A DNA stretch of 64,000 bases. It comes from Clostridium sp. DL-VIII (GTDB taxonomy: Bacteria; Bacillota; Clostridia; Clostridiales; Clostridiaceae). A model generated the notes under the pieces. That model saw only the letters and a program-made list of their open reading frames with translations. It was not told where the DNA came from and made no database searches. Both the position numbers and the translations under genes were made by a program. Shown piece after piece: positions 29,052 to 37,984 of this stretch; the first letter of the stretch is position 1; the number at the start of each line of letters is the position of its first letter. Where the stretch lies: assembly GCF_000230835.1 (NCBI RefSeq), contig NZ_CM001240.1:4041779-4105778 (forward strand), read 5' to 3'.

Positions 29052-31028
29052 TTATAATCTAAAAACTTCTTTCCTTTCCTCATAATACTTATCAGTCCTA
29101 TATACAACAGCATCCCCCATATGTTCAACAAACGAATTCTTCCCAATAATGCTTTCCATATTTTCATTTTTTAATTCCATTAAAGCCTTCTTATCCCAGT
29201 TAAAGAATATCCCTTCACTCCTAATCAAAGCCCTAACCGGATTCTCCCTAGCCAATCTAACCCACTTCCTCTTATCCCAACTTTCAAAATCTGCCGTCCC
29301 CTTATCCCTAAGCATATCCACCTTATTACTACCCTTCCTATAAAACTCATAAAAACTCCTATAAACATCCTCTTCACTAATTTCCATCTTAACCTTTCCT
29401 CCATTATAAAATGCAAGAAAAACAGGAATCTTATAACTCTTACTCATCTTTGTAGTTTCAATCATTTTAATAAAGTCATGTCCTATGCTATTAAATAAAG
29501 TTTCTTCACTTTTAAATAATTCTCCATTTTCTTTTAAGAAGCTTAAATAATCATTGAAAGGATTTAGTTCACTTTTATTTCTTTTTATAGCCGAATATAT
29601 TTCATCATCTATATTATTGAAAAATTCAACTCTGCTCGGTCTATGTCCTACTAGCTCTTTTACTCTTAAGAATTCTTCTAAAATCCTATCTTTGATATTC
29701 ATTTCTTTAGCTGCTAGTCTCTTAAATACATCTATAATTCTAAAATCAAAATCCACTCTGCAATCTTCTGGATATTCATTTTCATTAAGAATTCCTTTTT
29801 TTGCTTCAATTCTAGAATAAGCTTTTCCACTTAATAAAAATGGCAAAAGATCAGCTTTTTTATAATTTCCTATGAAATCTAGGACATTTAAATATTTTTT
29901 ATCTTTATGCTTTCTGAGTCCTCTTCCTAACTGCTGCAAAAATACTGTTGGAGACTGAGTTGGTCTTAGGAACATTACCATATCAATTGCAGGTATATCT
30001 AAACCTTCATTAAACATATCTACAGAAAATATAACCTTTATTTCTCCCTTGGTTAATTTATTTACTGCTTCTGTCCTGTTTTCTGAGTATTCTCCATTTT
30101 CTCCACTATATACTGCAACTGCGGTCACTCCATTTTCACAAAAATATTTTGCCATATATTCCGCATGTTTTTTAGAGCTGCAAAAGCCTAAAGCCCTACC
30201 CGAATTGTATTTTTCATAATGCTTTAAGATTAATTCTCCTCTTTTATCCAGCATTAAAGCTTCTTCTAATTCTCTATCATTGTATTTTCCATTTTTAAAT
30301 TCTATATTTTCGTAATCTACCATTTGATCATAAATTCCATAATATCTAAAAGGCAAAAGATATCCTTTATTTATGGCATCACTAAGCCTTATTTCATAAA
30401 CTGTATTGTAATCACAAATAGAAAATACATCCTTTGAATCAAGTCTTTCAGGTGTTGCTGTTAATCCAAGCAAAAATTTGGGTGTAAAATAATCAATAAT
30501 TTTTCTATAATTACTTGATACTGCATGATGAAATTCATCAATTACTATATACTCAAAGTAATCTCTTTTAAAATACTCTTCATTCAAATATTCATCCTTA
30601 CCCAAGGTTTGTACCAATGCAAAAATCATTGATTTATCTTTATCCTTAATATTGTTATAAAAATAGCCAATATCCTCAGATTTTCTAACATTTTTAAAGC
30701 TTCTAGCTGCCTGTTTAATTATTTCTTCTCTATGAGCAACAAATAAAACTCTTTCAGCTTTTATTGAATCAAAGGCTGCTAAATATGTTTTTCCTACACC
30801 TGTAGCTGCTACAACTAAACCTTTATCAAAGCCTTCTTCTCTTGAATTTTCCAATTCATATAAAGCTTCTATCTGTGCTCCCTTTGGTTCAAAAAGTTCT
30901 ACAACCTTATTACCTTCAATTTCCTTTGGTTCAATTGCAAATTCATCTTCACTAGTTCCATTTTCTTTAGCCTTCTCAAGATCCTTATAAAGCTGTGGTC
31001 TTTTCCAGCTTCTTGAGTAATCCTTCAT
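29052..31028 (-). CDS. DEAD/DEAH helicase of DUF3427-related type, no PLD domain
   Basis: 658 aa superfamily-2 helicase. Walker A is ATGVGKT at 75-81, followed by DEFHHAVSS (Walker B), GLTATPERLD (motif III) and QLGRGLRKH (motif VI). The C-terminal 250 residues, with a GHRPSRVEFF segment, are of the kind seen after the helicase in DUF3427 proteins. The core is homologous to the helicase at 1-2665, but this protein begins right before the helicase domain and has no nuclease domain. The start has a weak ribosome site, and an in-frame stop 21 bases upstream rules out a longer form. Its closeness (56 bases) to the HD-GHKL genes suggests it belongs to that system, perhaps as the nucleic-acid sensor. 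Confidence 0.85.
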   Translation of the reverse strand: MKDYSRSWKRPQLYKDLEKAKENGTSEDEFAIEPKEIEGNKVVELFEPKGAQIEALYELENSREEGFDKGLVVAATGVGKTYLAAFDSIKAERVLFVAHREEIIKQAARSFKNVRKSEDIGYFYNNIKDKDKSMIFALVQTLGKDEYLNEEYFKRDYFEYIVIDEFHHAVSSNYRKIIDYFTPKFLLGLTATPERLDSKDVFSICDYNTVYEIRLSDAINKGYLLPFRYYGIYDQMVDYENIEFKNGKYNDRELEEALMLDKRGELILKHYEKYNSGRALGFCSSKKHAEYMAKYFCENGVTAVAVYSGENGEYSENRTEAVNKLTKGEIKVIFSVDMFNEGLDIPAIDMVMFLRPTQSPTVFLQQLGRGLRKHKDKKYLNVLDFIGNYKKADLLPFLLSGKAYSRIEAKKGILNENEYPEDCRVDFDFRIIDVFKRLAAKEMNIKDRILEEFLRVKELVGHRPSRVEFFNNIDDEIYSAIKRNKSELNPFNDYLSFLKENGELFKSEETLFNSIGHDFIKMIETTKMSKSYKIPVFLAFYNGGKVKMEISEEDVYRSFYEFYRKGSNKVDMLRDKGTADFESWDKRKWVRLARENPVRALIRSEGIFFNWDKKALMELKNENMESIIGKNSFVEHMGDAVVYRTDKYYEERKEVFRL

Positions 31029-31514
31029 AACTTTATCATTTTTTCTCTTATATTAATTTTTCATCTTTAATTTTCTTAAGGCTGCTCATAAATTTCCCCT
31101 CATTTTTCAATTTCTAACATTATACATGAATATTTTACCACATTGGCTAACTTTCTTCCATTGAAATTATGCTGTTTGCATACTTTTATTAATGAAAATA
31201 AACACACTGCTTGCATTACTACAAACTGTGTGCTTATAATTCCTTACAGTCTAAAACTTTTTTAAACTATTAACATTAATTTTGAATAAAATGAATTTAA
31301 TGAAATACACTTCTGCGTAGGTATTTCTACAGTTTTTGTTCTAGGGATTGCTTAGTGTTACGGCACTAAGCATTTCTTATTTATATTATATCAAATATAT
31401 ATTTTAATATTGTTGCTGTAAAAGAACTATAAGCAAACATTACACCTTAGTATTCCTAAAATTGAAACGTCTTCTAATATTTCATAAGAAAATTACTTTT
31501 TCTTAATCCCAATA
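31029..31514. other. Intergenic region
   Basis: No gene found. It includes the dispersed hairpin repeat at 31333-31396. A promoter for the helicase/HD-GHKL block should lie in the left part, but no single match is convincing. Confidence 0.5.
31333..31396. repeat. Dispersed hairpin repeat, copy 1
   Basis: TGCTTAGTG (31349-31357) pairs with CACTAAGCA (31364-31372) and is followed by TTTCTTATTTATATTATATC. The same block, with GTTCTA in front and this 3' flank unchanged, occurs at 59997-60060. Only the loop and a few bases differ. Confidence 0.75.
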
Positions 31515-32957
31515 TTACTTAACCCACCAATCAAAAATCCCCATAATTTTCTCATCATTCTCTTCAATCTTCTCAAACAATATCTCAAGCATCCCCTTAA
31601 ATATCCTACATCTATAAGAATTAACATTAGGAGCAAACAAATTGCCATACTGAGCATAATTGCAAACAGGGCATACTCCACAATATGGACTATAGGCACA
31701 TTGCTCACATCCTGGAATTGCTTCGAGGCATGAAGATACTGCTACTGTTTTACATACTGGACTTTTTATTAAACCTGCTAAGGTATTTTTATATACGTCA
31801 CCAATCTTAAAGCTTTCATCGCCCATTTCCGAAAGCATCCTTCCTTCATCGCAAGTATATATATTTCCGTCATAATTATAAGCAAGCTGCCCTATGGCAC
31901 CTCCGCAAGGTGATCTTAATTCCATATAATTTATTGGATCATTATTTAGGATTTTCTTTAATAATATTACTGCATTGGCTTCCCTTATATCTATCCCTTT
32001 AGCTGCAAGCTCTATTATGTAATTTAGGACTTTCTTATAGAAGTTTAAATACTCTTCTGCTGTATATCCAATTTCTCCCCAATGCTTTGCTGCATATCCC
32101 ATTGGTGTTAATGGACGCACAAAAATTGATTTCAATCCTAGTGACACATATTCATCTACAATTTCTTTTGGATAATCTAGGCTAAATTTACTTGTTGTTT
32201 GTATAGCTTGTACTGAACTTGAAAAATTAGCTTTCCTATTAATTAGTTCTAGTTTACTTTTTGTTATTTCCAAGCTGTTTCCTTTATTATATTTTCTATT
32301 TTTATTATGTAATGTCTCTGGTCCATCAATTGATGTAGATAAGCCTATATTATTTTTAAGAATGAAATTTATCATTTCTTCATTTATTAAGGTTAAATTG
32401 GAAACCATTGAATAGCATATATCTTTTCCTAATTCTTTGTTTCTTTCTTTTGAATAACTTACAATATATTTTAATACTTCAAAATTTGCTAGAGGTTCTC
32501 CACCTTGAAATTCAAAGGTCAAATTCATAGCTGGAGATTGAAGTGCAATATCAACTGCTCTTTTGGCTATTTCTTTTGTCATAAATTTATGACTATTTTC
32601 ACAGTTTTCCGCCTTATTGTAAGCAGATGCCTGACAGTATATGCAGCCTAAATTACAGAAAGTAGTAAGAACAAATATATGCAACTGCGTCCCATCATTA
32701 AGATAATTTTTCATTTTTCTTAGTTCACTTGAGGCTTTTTCAATAAACTCTTCTTTATCCCTGTAGATAAAATAGTTATCTTCTAATAATTTAAGCTGGC
32801 CTCTAGGAATATTAAAATCCTGGTTAAGTATGCTCTTCATATGATTTTTATCAATAAATAAATATCTTCCTAAATCATTAGTGATCAAGAACTTGTCTTT
32901 CATTTCTTCAAAATTAAAGTAATTTATCTTGTAATCTGCATTAGTTAAACTCTCCAT
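31515..32957 (-). CDS. hxsB: His-Xaa-Ser system radical SAM maturase HxsB
   Basis: 480 aa. The radical SAM motif is C101, C105, C108 (CNLGCIYCQAS), then FEFQGGEPLANF. A long SPASM region at about 350-460 is rich in Cys (SPCGGAIGQ, GCEQCAYSPYCGVCPVC). The length and segments fit HxsB, one of two radical SAM enzymes that modify the His-x-Ser repeat protein HxsA. The start overlaps the hxsC stop by one base. It is the last gene of the seven-gene HXS operon. Confidence 0.9.
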   Translation of the reverse strand: MESLTNADYKINYFNFEEMKDKFLITNDLGRYLFIDKNHMKSILNQDFNIPRGQLKLLEDNYFIYRDKEEFIEKASSELRKMKNYLNDGTQLHIFVLTTFCNLGCIYCQASAYNKAENCENSHKFMTKEIAKRAVDIALQSPAMNLTFEFQGGEPLANFEVLKYIVSYSKERNKELGKDICYSMVSNLTLINEEMINFILKNNIGLSTSIDGPETLHNKNRKYNKGNSLEITKSKLELINRKANFSSSVQAIQTTSKFSLDYPKEIVDEYVSLGLKSIFVRPLTPMGYAAKHWGEIGYTAEEYLNFYKKVLNYIIELAAKGIDIREANAVILLKKILNNDPINYMELRSPCGGAIGQLAYNYDGNIYTCDEGRMLSEMGDESFKIGDVYKNTLAGLIKSPVCKTVAVSSCLEAIPGCEQCAYSPYCGVCPVCNYAQYGNLFAPNVNSYRCRIFKGMLEILFEKIEENDEKIMGIFDWWVK

Positions 32958-34078
32958 TATACTATACCTATTCCCTTTAAGTTTTTAAATTTCTTAGTAG
33001 AATAAAAGAAGCCTCCACATTTTTCTTTTATGTTGCACTCTTCACACTCTTCCCCATATTTAACTTTGTATTCTGTGATACTTTTTTTAGCAATACTCCA
33101 AAACTTTTTATCAATATAGCATAATGGAATATTATAAATATAAGTACGAATTCCGCTAGATAATAAAGTTAGACACGCCTTTTCTAATTGCTCTTTAAAA
33201 TCTATGAAATCAACCCAGACTTCATCTCGATTTATATATGCATTCCCCAGTATTTCCATAGCCATAAAATTTACTCTGTAACAATTAGGAAATTCTCTAG
33301 TAATCATCTTTGCTATATTATTCAACTCTAAATAATTTAGTTTATTTATTACAACCCTTATTTCAACAAGTTGCTTATGGTTTAACAAATTTTTCATTCC
33401 ATTAACTGTTTGAACATAACTTCCTTTGACCCTTGTAATCTCATCATGCATATATTCCTTATTAGAATGAAGTGGAATACCAACAATTATGTTGTTTGGA
33501 CAATGCTTTATAAATTCCTTAGTATAGTTTTCATAATAAAAAGTTCTTCCATTAGTTAACATTATAAATTCAGCATTATGAAATTTATCTTTGCATATAT
33601 CTAAAATGTGAAACAGCTCTTCTTTTAAAAAGGTAGGTTCTCCACCAGTAATGCATATATATTTAGTATTATCATTCATTAATTTGATAGCTGATTTTAT
33701 AATATTTACATCTGCATTGTGATGAGTACTTCTGATTCCATCTGAATCTGGACACATTATGCAGTTATTATTGCATTGATTAGTTGTTAAAATGACTTGT
33801 TCTGAAGAATTAGCTTTATACATAACTTTTAAAGAATTTTTACTCGAGTTTACTTTCACTACATCTCCAGATGTCAATTTGCTTATATTAATTCCACTTA
33901 TAAATTTAACGTTTTTTTCTAATAAATCTTCTTCTAGTTCTTTAGGAAGTATGTTGCTTTCAAATATATAAGCAAAAAATCCGTATTTAAAATCTTCATA
34001 AGCCTTATCTTTTATAACTAATATTAAATTATCTTCCTTTTCTAAATTATCATATGTAACTTTTCCTACTAACTCCAT
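32957..34078 (-). CDS. hxsC: His-Xaa-Ser system radical SAM maturase HxsC
   Basis: 373 aa. An N-terminal ~95-residue domain precedes the radical SAM motif C102, C106, C109 (CNNNCIMCPDSDG), followed by ICITGGEPTF. It has a shorter Cys-containing end (ECEECNIKEKCGGFF). It fits HxsC, the partner of HxsB. It lies 16 bases after the peptidase gene and is fused by a one-base overlap to hxsB. Confidence 0.9.
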   Translation of the reverse strand: MELVGKVTYDNLEKEDNLILVIKDKAYEDFKYGFFAYIFESNILPKELEEDLLEKNVKFISGINISKLTSGDVVKVNSSKNSLKVMYKANSSEQVILTTNQCNNNCIMCPDSDGIRSTHHNADVNIIKSAIKLMNDNTKYICITGGEPTFLKEELFHILDICKDKFHNAEFIMLTNGRTFYYENYTKEFIKHCPNNIIVGIPLHSNKEYMHDEITRVKGSYVQTVNGMKNLLNHKQLVEIRVVINKLNYLELNNIAKMITREFPNCYRVNFMAMEILGNAYINRDEVWVDFIDFKEQLEKACLTLLSSGIRTYIYNIPLCYIDKKFWSIAKKSITEYKVKYGEECEECNIKEKCGGFFYSTKKFKNLKGIGIV

Positions 34079-34094
34079 CTAATATACTCCTTAT

Positions 34095-35153
34095 TTATAT
34101 GATGAAATACAAAATACTTCCAATAGTCCCAAGTGATATAAATGGAGCAAAAGGAATCTGTCTTACAATATAAATGTATTCCTGTCCATATTTACTTTTT
34201 GCCCACCTTTTAACACTTTCTGCTTCCTCTAAAGTTATCCTTGAATGAATTGATTCAGATTTAAATGTTGGAAGTCCCTTAACTCTAGAATTGAAAAATC
34301 CAACAAAAGTTCCTGCTGAAAGCACCATTCCTTCTTGAACTTCAGTTGTTTTTATTTTTTTATAATTATATCTTGAGCATAGATTTCTGATAATTATAAT
34401 TATTAAAACAAAAAATAATATTTTATAATCTATAATAAATCCGCTGCTATATCCATTTATATAATAATCAAATGTAGTTGCTAAAACTGCTAAAATGACT
34501 GTAATGATACATAGTCCTTTTTTCTTTGCCTTATCTAAGAAGTAGAACATTAGAAGAATAATTAAAAATCTAATTAATAATACATTATTAGTTAAAAATT
34601 CACGTGATACTAAACTAATTGTTCTATAAATTATTGTTATAATTGAAAAGGAAAATAACCATTTTATGAAAAATTCTTTTATATTAAATATCTCAAAGAA
34701 ACTTTCACGTTCTAAAGTTGGAACTTCCTTACAAAAGAAATACAAACTCTCGCCACACAAATATATAAGAGCCACAGTAAAAGTAATAATATAAATCATT
34801 AATCCCTGAAAAGCAATAACCCCATTATTTTTTAAAATATTTATTGGAGCTATTAAAAGCATTAAAATCACATATTTTGAATCTCCAGCTCCCCATATAT
34901 CAAAATAATACAAACAAATTGAAATCAATGCACCAATTAAAAAATTCATTATATATCCGCTAAAATTATAAATTTGTTTTTCATAAAATATAAAATACAT
35001 ACTATATAAAAGCTGAATTATAAGTCCTATTTTCATGAAAAATCTTAAATGTTTATTTAAGATTTTTCCATGCTTAAAGTCAGTAATAAAAGTTATTATA
35101 CTGATACATATAAGGCATAGTATTAATACTGTTAAATATATGTTGTTTATCAT
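34095..35153 (-). CDS. Prepilin-type A24 aspartic peptidase in HXS operon
   Basis: 352 aa, about eight predicted membrane helices. Both catalytic aspartates of the A24 family are present: D25 in ITDFKHGKILNK and D91 in the GxGD motif WGAGDSKY. A soluble insert at about 270-330 (EVQEGMVLSAGTF ... ESVKRWAKSKYG) resembles the C-terminal domain of some bacterial and archaeal prepilin peptidases. There are no pilin or secretion ATPase genes nearby, so the substrate is probably the HxsA leader, which has a prepilin-like G-N-x-S-x-D motif. It follows the HxsD-like gene by 6 bases. Confidence 0.82.
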   Translation of the reverse strand: MINNIYLTVLILCLICISIITFITDFKHGKILNKHLRFFMKIGLIIQLLYSMYFIFYEKQIYNFSGYIMNFLIGALISICLYYFDIWGAGDSKYVILMLLIAPINILKNNGVIAFQGLMIYIITFTVALIYLCGESLYFFCKEVPTLERESFFEIFNIKEFFIKWLFSFSIITIIYRTISLVSREFLTNNVLLIRFLIILLMFYFLDKAKKKGLCIITVILAVLATTFDYYINGYSSGFIIDYKILFFVLIIIIIRNLCSRYNYKKIKTTEVQEGMVLSAGTFVGFFNSRVKGLPTFKSESIHSRITLEEAESVKRWAKSKYGQEYIYIVRQIPFAPFISLGTIGSILYFII

Positions 35154-35159
35154 TTACTT

Positions 35160-35357
35160 TTATACCTCTGCAGCACTTAGAGCTATTATGTAATTTGAAA
35201 ATTCTTTTGTAATATACTCATCATCAGTTTCAAAAGTAACTATAGCTCTATCTTCTTTAATTTCTATGCTGCTTTTAACTAATTTTTTATACTCATCAAA
35301 GCCTTCTTGTATTATACATTTACTATATATTGCTAAACTCATTTCAATTTGTTGCAT
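35160..35357 (-). CDS. HxsD-like small protein
   Basis: 65 aa from ATG 35357, preceded by GAGGGGTAG; the frame is open to 35381 but the upstream ATG lacks a site. It has a compact composition with Y-x-x-E-x-x-x-x-x-Y early and a C-terminal EFSNYIIALSA segment, as in the short HxsD-like family found with radical SAM systems. It starts 4 bases after the hxsD stop. It is probably an adaptor in HxsA modification. Confidence 0.65.
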   Translation of the reverse strand: MQQIEMSLAIYSKCIIQEGFDEYKKLVKSSIEIKEDRAIVTFETDDEYITKEFSNYIIALSAAEV

Positions 35358-35361
35358 AATA

Positions 35362-35775
35362 CTACCCCTCATTCTTATCAAACCAGTTAACTAATATATC
35401 TAACTCATCCTTTAATTCAGGACTATTTTCATTTACATCTTCCTTAGTATCCTCATATTCAATACATGTATCATATAATGCTCTCCCCATAACTAATTCC
35501 CTAATATTTTTAGTATCCTTAGCAACAATGTATCTAATATTCTGCCTCAATAATTCATTATAGAATTCACCTTTATACTTTTTCATTTCTTCACTATTCT
35601 TTTGCTCTTTACTTTCTAAAACAACTTCAATATCACTATTTACGTAATTTAATAAAATATAGAAGCCTTCTATAAAATTATAGGCAGCCTTCATTATTGT
35701 TTTAACATTATATATATCTTTATTAAGATAAAAAGCTATAGAATTATCATTTTCCTTTGTTAATTTATCACTCAT
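35362..35775 (-). CDS. hxsD: His-Xaa-Ser system protein HxsD
   Basis: 137 aa. The pattern ...IYNVKTIMKAAYNF... followed by a beta-type stretch (SDIEVVLESK) and FYNELLRQNIRYIVAKDTKN-IRELVMGRAL fits HxsD, whose hallmark is the F-N-x-L-x-x-x-x-x-R...IR-x-L-I-x-x-A block. The acidic C-terminal tail is extra. It lies between hxsA and the HxsD-like gene, all closely spaced. Assignment is from remembered family pattern. Confidence 0.7.
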   Translation of the reverse strand: MSDKLTKENDNSIAFYLNKDIYNVKTIMKAAYNFIEGFYILLNYVNSDIEVVLESKEQKNSEEMKKYKGEFYNELLRQNIRYIVAKDTKNIRELVMGRALYDTCIEYEDTKEDVNENSPELKDELDILVNWFDKNEG

Positions 35776-35794
35776 ATAATTTCTCTACTTTCTA

Positions 35795-36286
35795 CTAAAA
35801 ATTAGGTGTTGCATCTGGTATTTTAGGTGTTCCCGGTACTTTTGCAGGCGCTTCAGCTGGCGCATTTGAAGTTCCATTTGAATTTGCTGATGCTGCAGTA
35901 TTTGAACTTGAAGCAGTTGATGAGTTAGATGCTGCTGAACTTGAATTGCTTGATGACGCAGCATTATAATTACTTTGAGTTGCTCCTGAATTACTTGAAC
36001 CTGATGTACTAGAATCTGCGCTATAATTATCTGTTCCTGTAGAAGATGATGCATGAGACGCATGTGATTCATGCGATGCATGTCCACTTGGAGCTGCTGA
36101 TGATGTATGTGAAGCATGTGATGCATGTGAACTATGTCCTGCAAATGCTTTTGATGGTATCATTGCTGCTAAAATAACTAACATTGATCCAATAAATAGT
36201 ACCTTATCTCTACTTATGTTTCCTTCTTCTTCGTATATAAAATCTTGAATTTTTTTGTTTATTTTAGGATAATTGATTTTCCCCAT
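35795..36286 (-). CDS. hxsA: His-Xaa-Ser repeat protein HxsA, substrate
   Basis: 163 aa from ATG 36286, with AGAGGTGA upstream; a GTG at 36295 would add three residues. A basic N-terminus leads to EEEG-NISRDKVL and a hydrophobic stretch (FIGSMLVILAAMI). Then comes SKAFA-G and eight His-x-Ser motifs at H51, 54, 57, 60, 69, 72, 75 and 78 (HSS, HAS, HTS, HES types). The rest is low-complexity Ser/Asn/Ala and a Pro-rich tail. It could be cut by signal peptidase I after AFA or by the operon's prepilin-type peptidase after the Gly. It is exported and modified by HxsB/HxsC at the repeats. Confidence 0.88.
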   Translation of the reverse strand: MGKINYPKINKKIQDFIYEEEGNISRDKVLFIGSMLVILAAMIPSKAFAGHSSHASHASHTSSAAPSGHASHESHASHASSSTGTDNYSADSSTSGSSNSGATQSNYNAASSSNSSSAASNSSTASSSNTAASANSNGTSNAPAEAPAKVPGTPKIPDATPNF

Positions 36287-36298
36287 ATGTATCACCTC

Positions 36299-36982
36299 TT
36301 ACTTACTTTCTGAAATGCATTTATTGTCTTTCCATGTTCCAGTCAAATTTTTTCCATCTTTATAAGTGTATGTGCCTTTTCCTTCCATTTTGTTGTTATT
36401 CCATTCACCAGTATACTTATCTCCTGTATTTTCACCAGAGCCAAAATCATAAACGCCTTGTCCAGTCATCGCATCTGCTTTCCAGTCACCAGTATATGTA
36501 TCTTGACTTTCTTTCCATGTAAATGTTCCTTTTCCTGACCTTAATCCGTTTTCATAAGTTCCTGAATAAACATCTCCATTTGCATAATTTAAAGTTCCTT
36601 GACCATTCATTTTATCATCTTTCCAGTCACCTTTATAACTATCCCCATTCGCTGCTGTGAATGTTCCAGTACCTTCTCTTTTTCCATTCTTAAGTGTTCC
36701 CGTATATTTTCCACTGTTGATTGTTTTGTCTGTTACATTACCATCATTTTGTTCTTGCTGAGCTTGTGCCTGTACTGCCTTAGTATCATTCGCATGTGGT
36801 ACAGTTATTCCAAACAAAATGAATGATATTACAAATGTTGCTGCTAATGCTTTTAATATTTTTAATAGTTTCTCTGGTTTATATTTGAAATCTTTTTTCT
36901 TTTTTGAATAAATAAATAATGGTATTATTCCTATACACCCTAAGAAACTAAAAAATACAATCATTGTCAGTAAAGTCGCCAT
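36299..36982 (-). CDS. MORN-repeat membrane protein of HXS operon
   Basis: 227 aa from ATG 36982, which has GGGGGGATA just upstream. Two membrane helices (about 1-22 and 43-64) are followed by a Gln-rich linker and about six MORN repeats (YTGTLKNGKREGTGTF, YKGDWKDDKMNGQGTL, YSGTYENGLRSGKGTF, YTGDWKADAMTGQGVY, YTGEWNNNKMEGKGTY). MORN repeats bind lipids or proteins at membranes. It is the first gene of the HXS operon, 12 bases before hxsA, so it may anchor or present the modified protein at the cell surface. Confidence 0.85.
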   Translation of the reverse strand: MATLLTMIVFFSFLGCIGIIPLFIYSKKKKDFKYKPEKLLKILKALAATFVISFILFGITVPHANDTKAVQAQAQQEQNDGNVTDKTINSGKYTGTLKNGKREGTGTFTAANGDSYKGDWKDDKMNGQGTLNYANGDVYSGTYENGLRSGKGTFTWKESQDTYTGDWKADAMTGQGVYDFGSGENTGDKYTGEWNNNKMEGKGTYTYKDGKNLTGTWKDNKCISESK

Positions 36983-37087
36983 TATTATCCCCCCGCTTTC
37001 CATTTAATACATAATTAGCTACATTATAATTATATTACCTAAGTTTATAATATAAAAATCTTGAATCTATTGTTTTAGCTATATATA

Positions 37088-37129
37088 AGAGAAATCGAGT
37101 AATTTTACATAAATTTACTCGATTTCTCT
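37088..37129. terminator. Terminator of HNH remnant
   Basis: AGAGAAATCGAGTAA pairs with TTACTCGATTTCTCT around an AT-rich loop (15-base stem). It lies between the HNH remnant and the HXS operon. Confidence 0.85.
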
Positions 37130-37135
37130 CATATT

Positions 37136-37863
37136 CTAAATAAATTTTTCCAGCACTCCAAACCCCTGATTTACAGCCACCCCATAAACCGGTCCAATCT
37201 CCGGCTTAAGTTTCTTTATAAATTCTTCTTCTCTATTTTCCTTAACGAACTTTTTAGCATTTTCTATTTTTAAAACTTCCCTATATTCATCAATTTGATT
37301 TCTTTTATTCTCATTAACTACGTAATTAAAGACTTCATATTGCATTTTACAGAACTTGTCTATATATAAATCAAAAGGAAGCAAATTATCATTTTTCTTA
37401 CTATTTATATTTTTAAAGGTTGGTATTAGATTCCACATTTGATTATGAAGAACAAAGCTCCAAGGAACGAAATGATCTATACTTAACACTCCATGTTCAT
37501 CGTAATTTTCTTTTGTAAAATCTAAGCCTGTATATAAATCTTTTATGTGCTTTCTTTCTATGACATTTTCCCATATTTTTGTTTGTTCTCTTAAAGAATC
37601 TCTATTTTTAGGAGCTTCTAATTTCATTGCTATTCCAGGTACATTGGGGTTACATTTTTGCATATTAATTTTTTAAATTCAATTTCACTTTTCCTTTCAG
37701 AAATCTCATCTAGCAAAGCTAAAAGCCAATACAGCTTATAGCTTGCAACTGTATCATTTAATACTCTAGAAAATATCCTATAATCAACTTCACTGCTATA
37801 AGGCACATCACCAATTTCTTTTGGTGATATTGAAAGTTTATCTGTTGTATAAATTCCATTCAT
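37136..37863 (-). pseudogene. HNH endonuclease remnant with internal deletion
   Basis: The N-terminal 70 residues (MNGIYTTDKLSISPKEIGD ... EIEFKKLI) and the C-terminal 175 residues (from QKCNPNVPGIAMKLEAPKN on) align with the intact 385-aa HNH protein at 41568-42725. About 140 central residues are missing and the junction near 37655 is out of frame. The HNH core (LSIDHFVPWSFVLHNQMWN, NINSKKNDNLL) is preserved in the second piece. It was clearly once a paralogue. Confidence 0.88.
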
Positions 37864-37901
37864 TTTAATTTCACCTAGCAAAATACAATATAGATATATT
37901 C

Positions 37902-37950
37902 TACCATAAAAATAAGAGCTTATATTACATAAACTCTTAATAAAATCCAA
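37902..37950. repeat. Terminator-promoter repeat, copy 1
   Basis: AAAATAAGAG followed by a hairpin closing with AAACTCTTA (37914-37938), then AAATCC. On the left is TATTCTACCATAAA, which read leftward is TATGGTAGAATATA, an extended -10 in front of the HNH remnant. Related copies lie at 42771, 43831 and 45296. Confidence 0.6.
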
Positions 37951-37984
37951 TATTTTCAAATAATGTATCTGTATATACTTAAAA

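Noticed and set aside
35785..36144. 119-aa His/Met/Gln-rich frame in alternative frame of hxsA
   Set aside because: It is an out-of-frame reading of the low-complexity HxsA repeats; no start signal.
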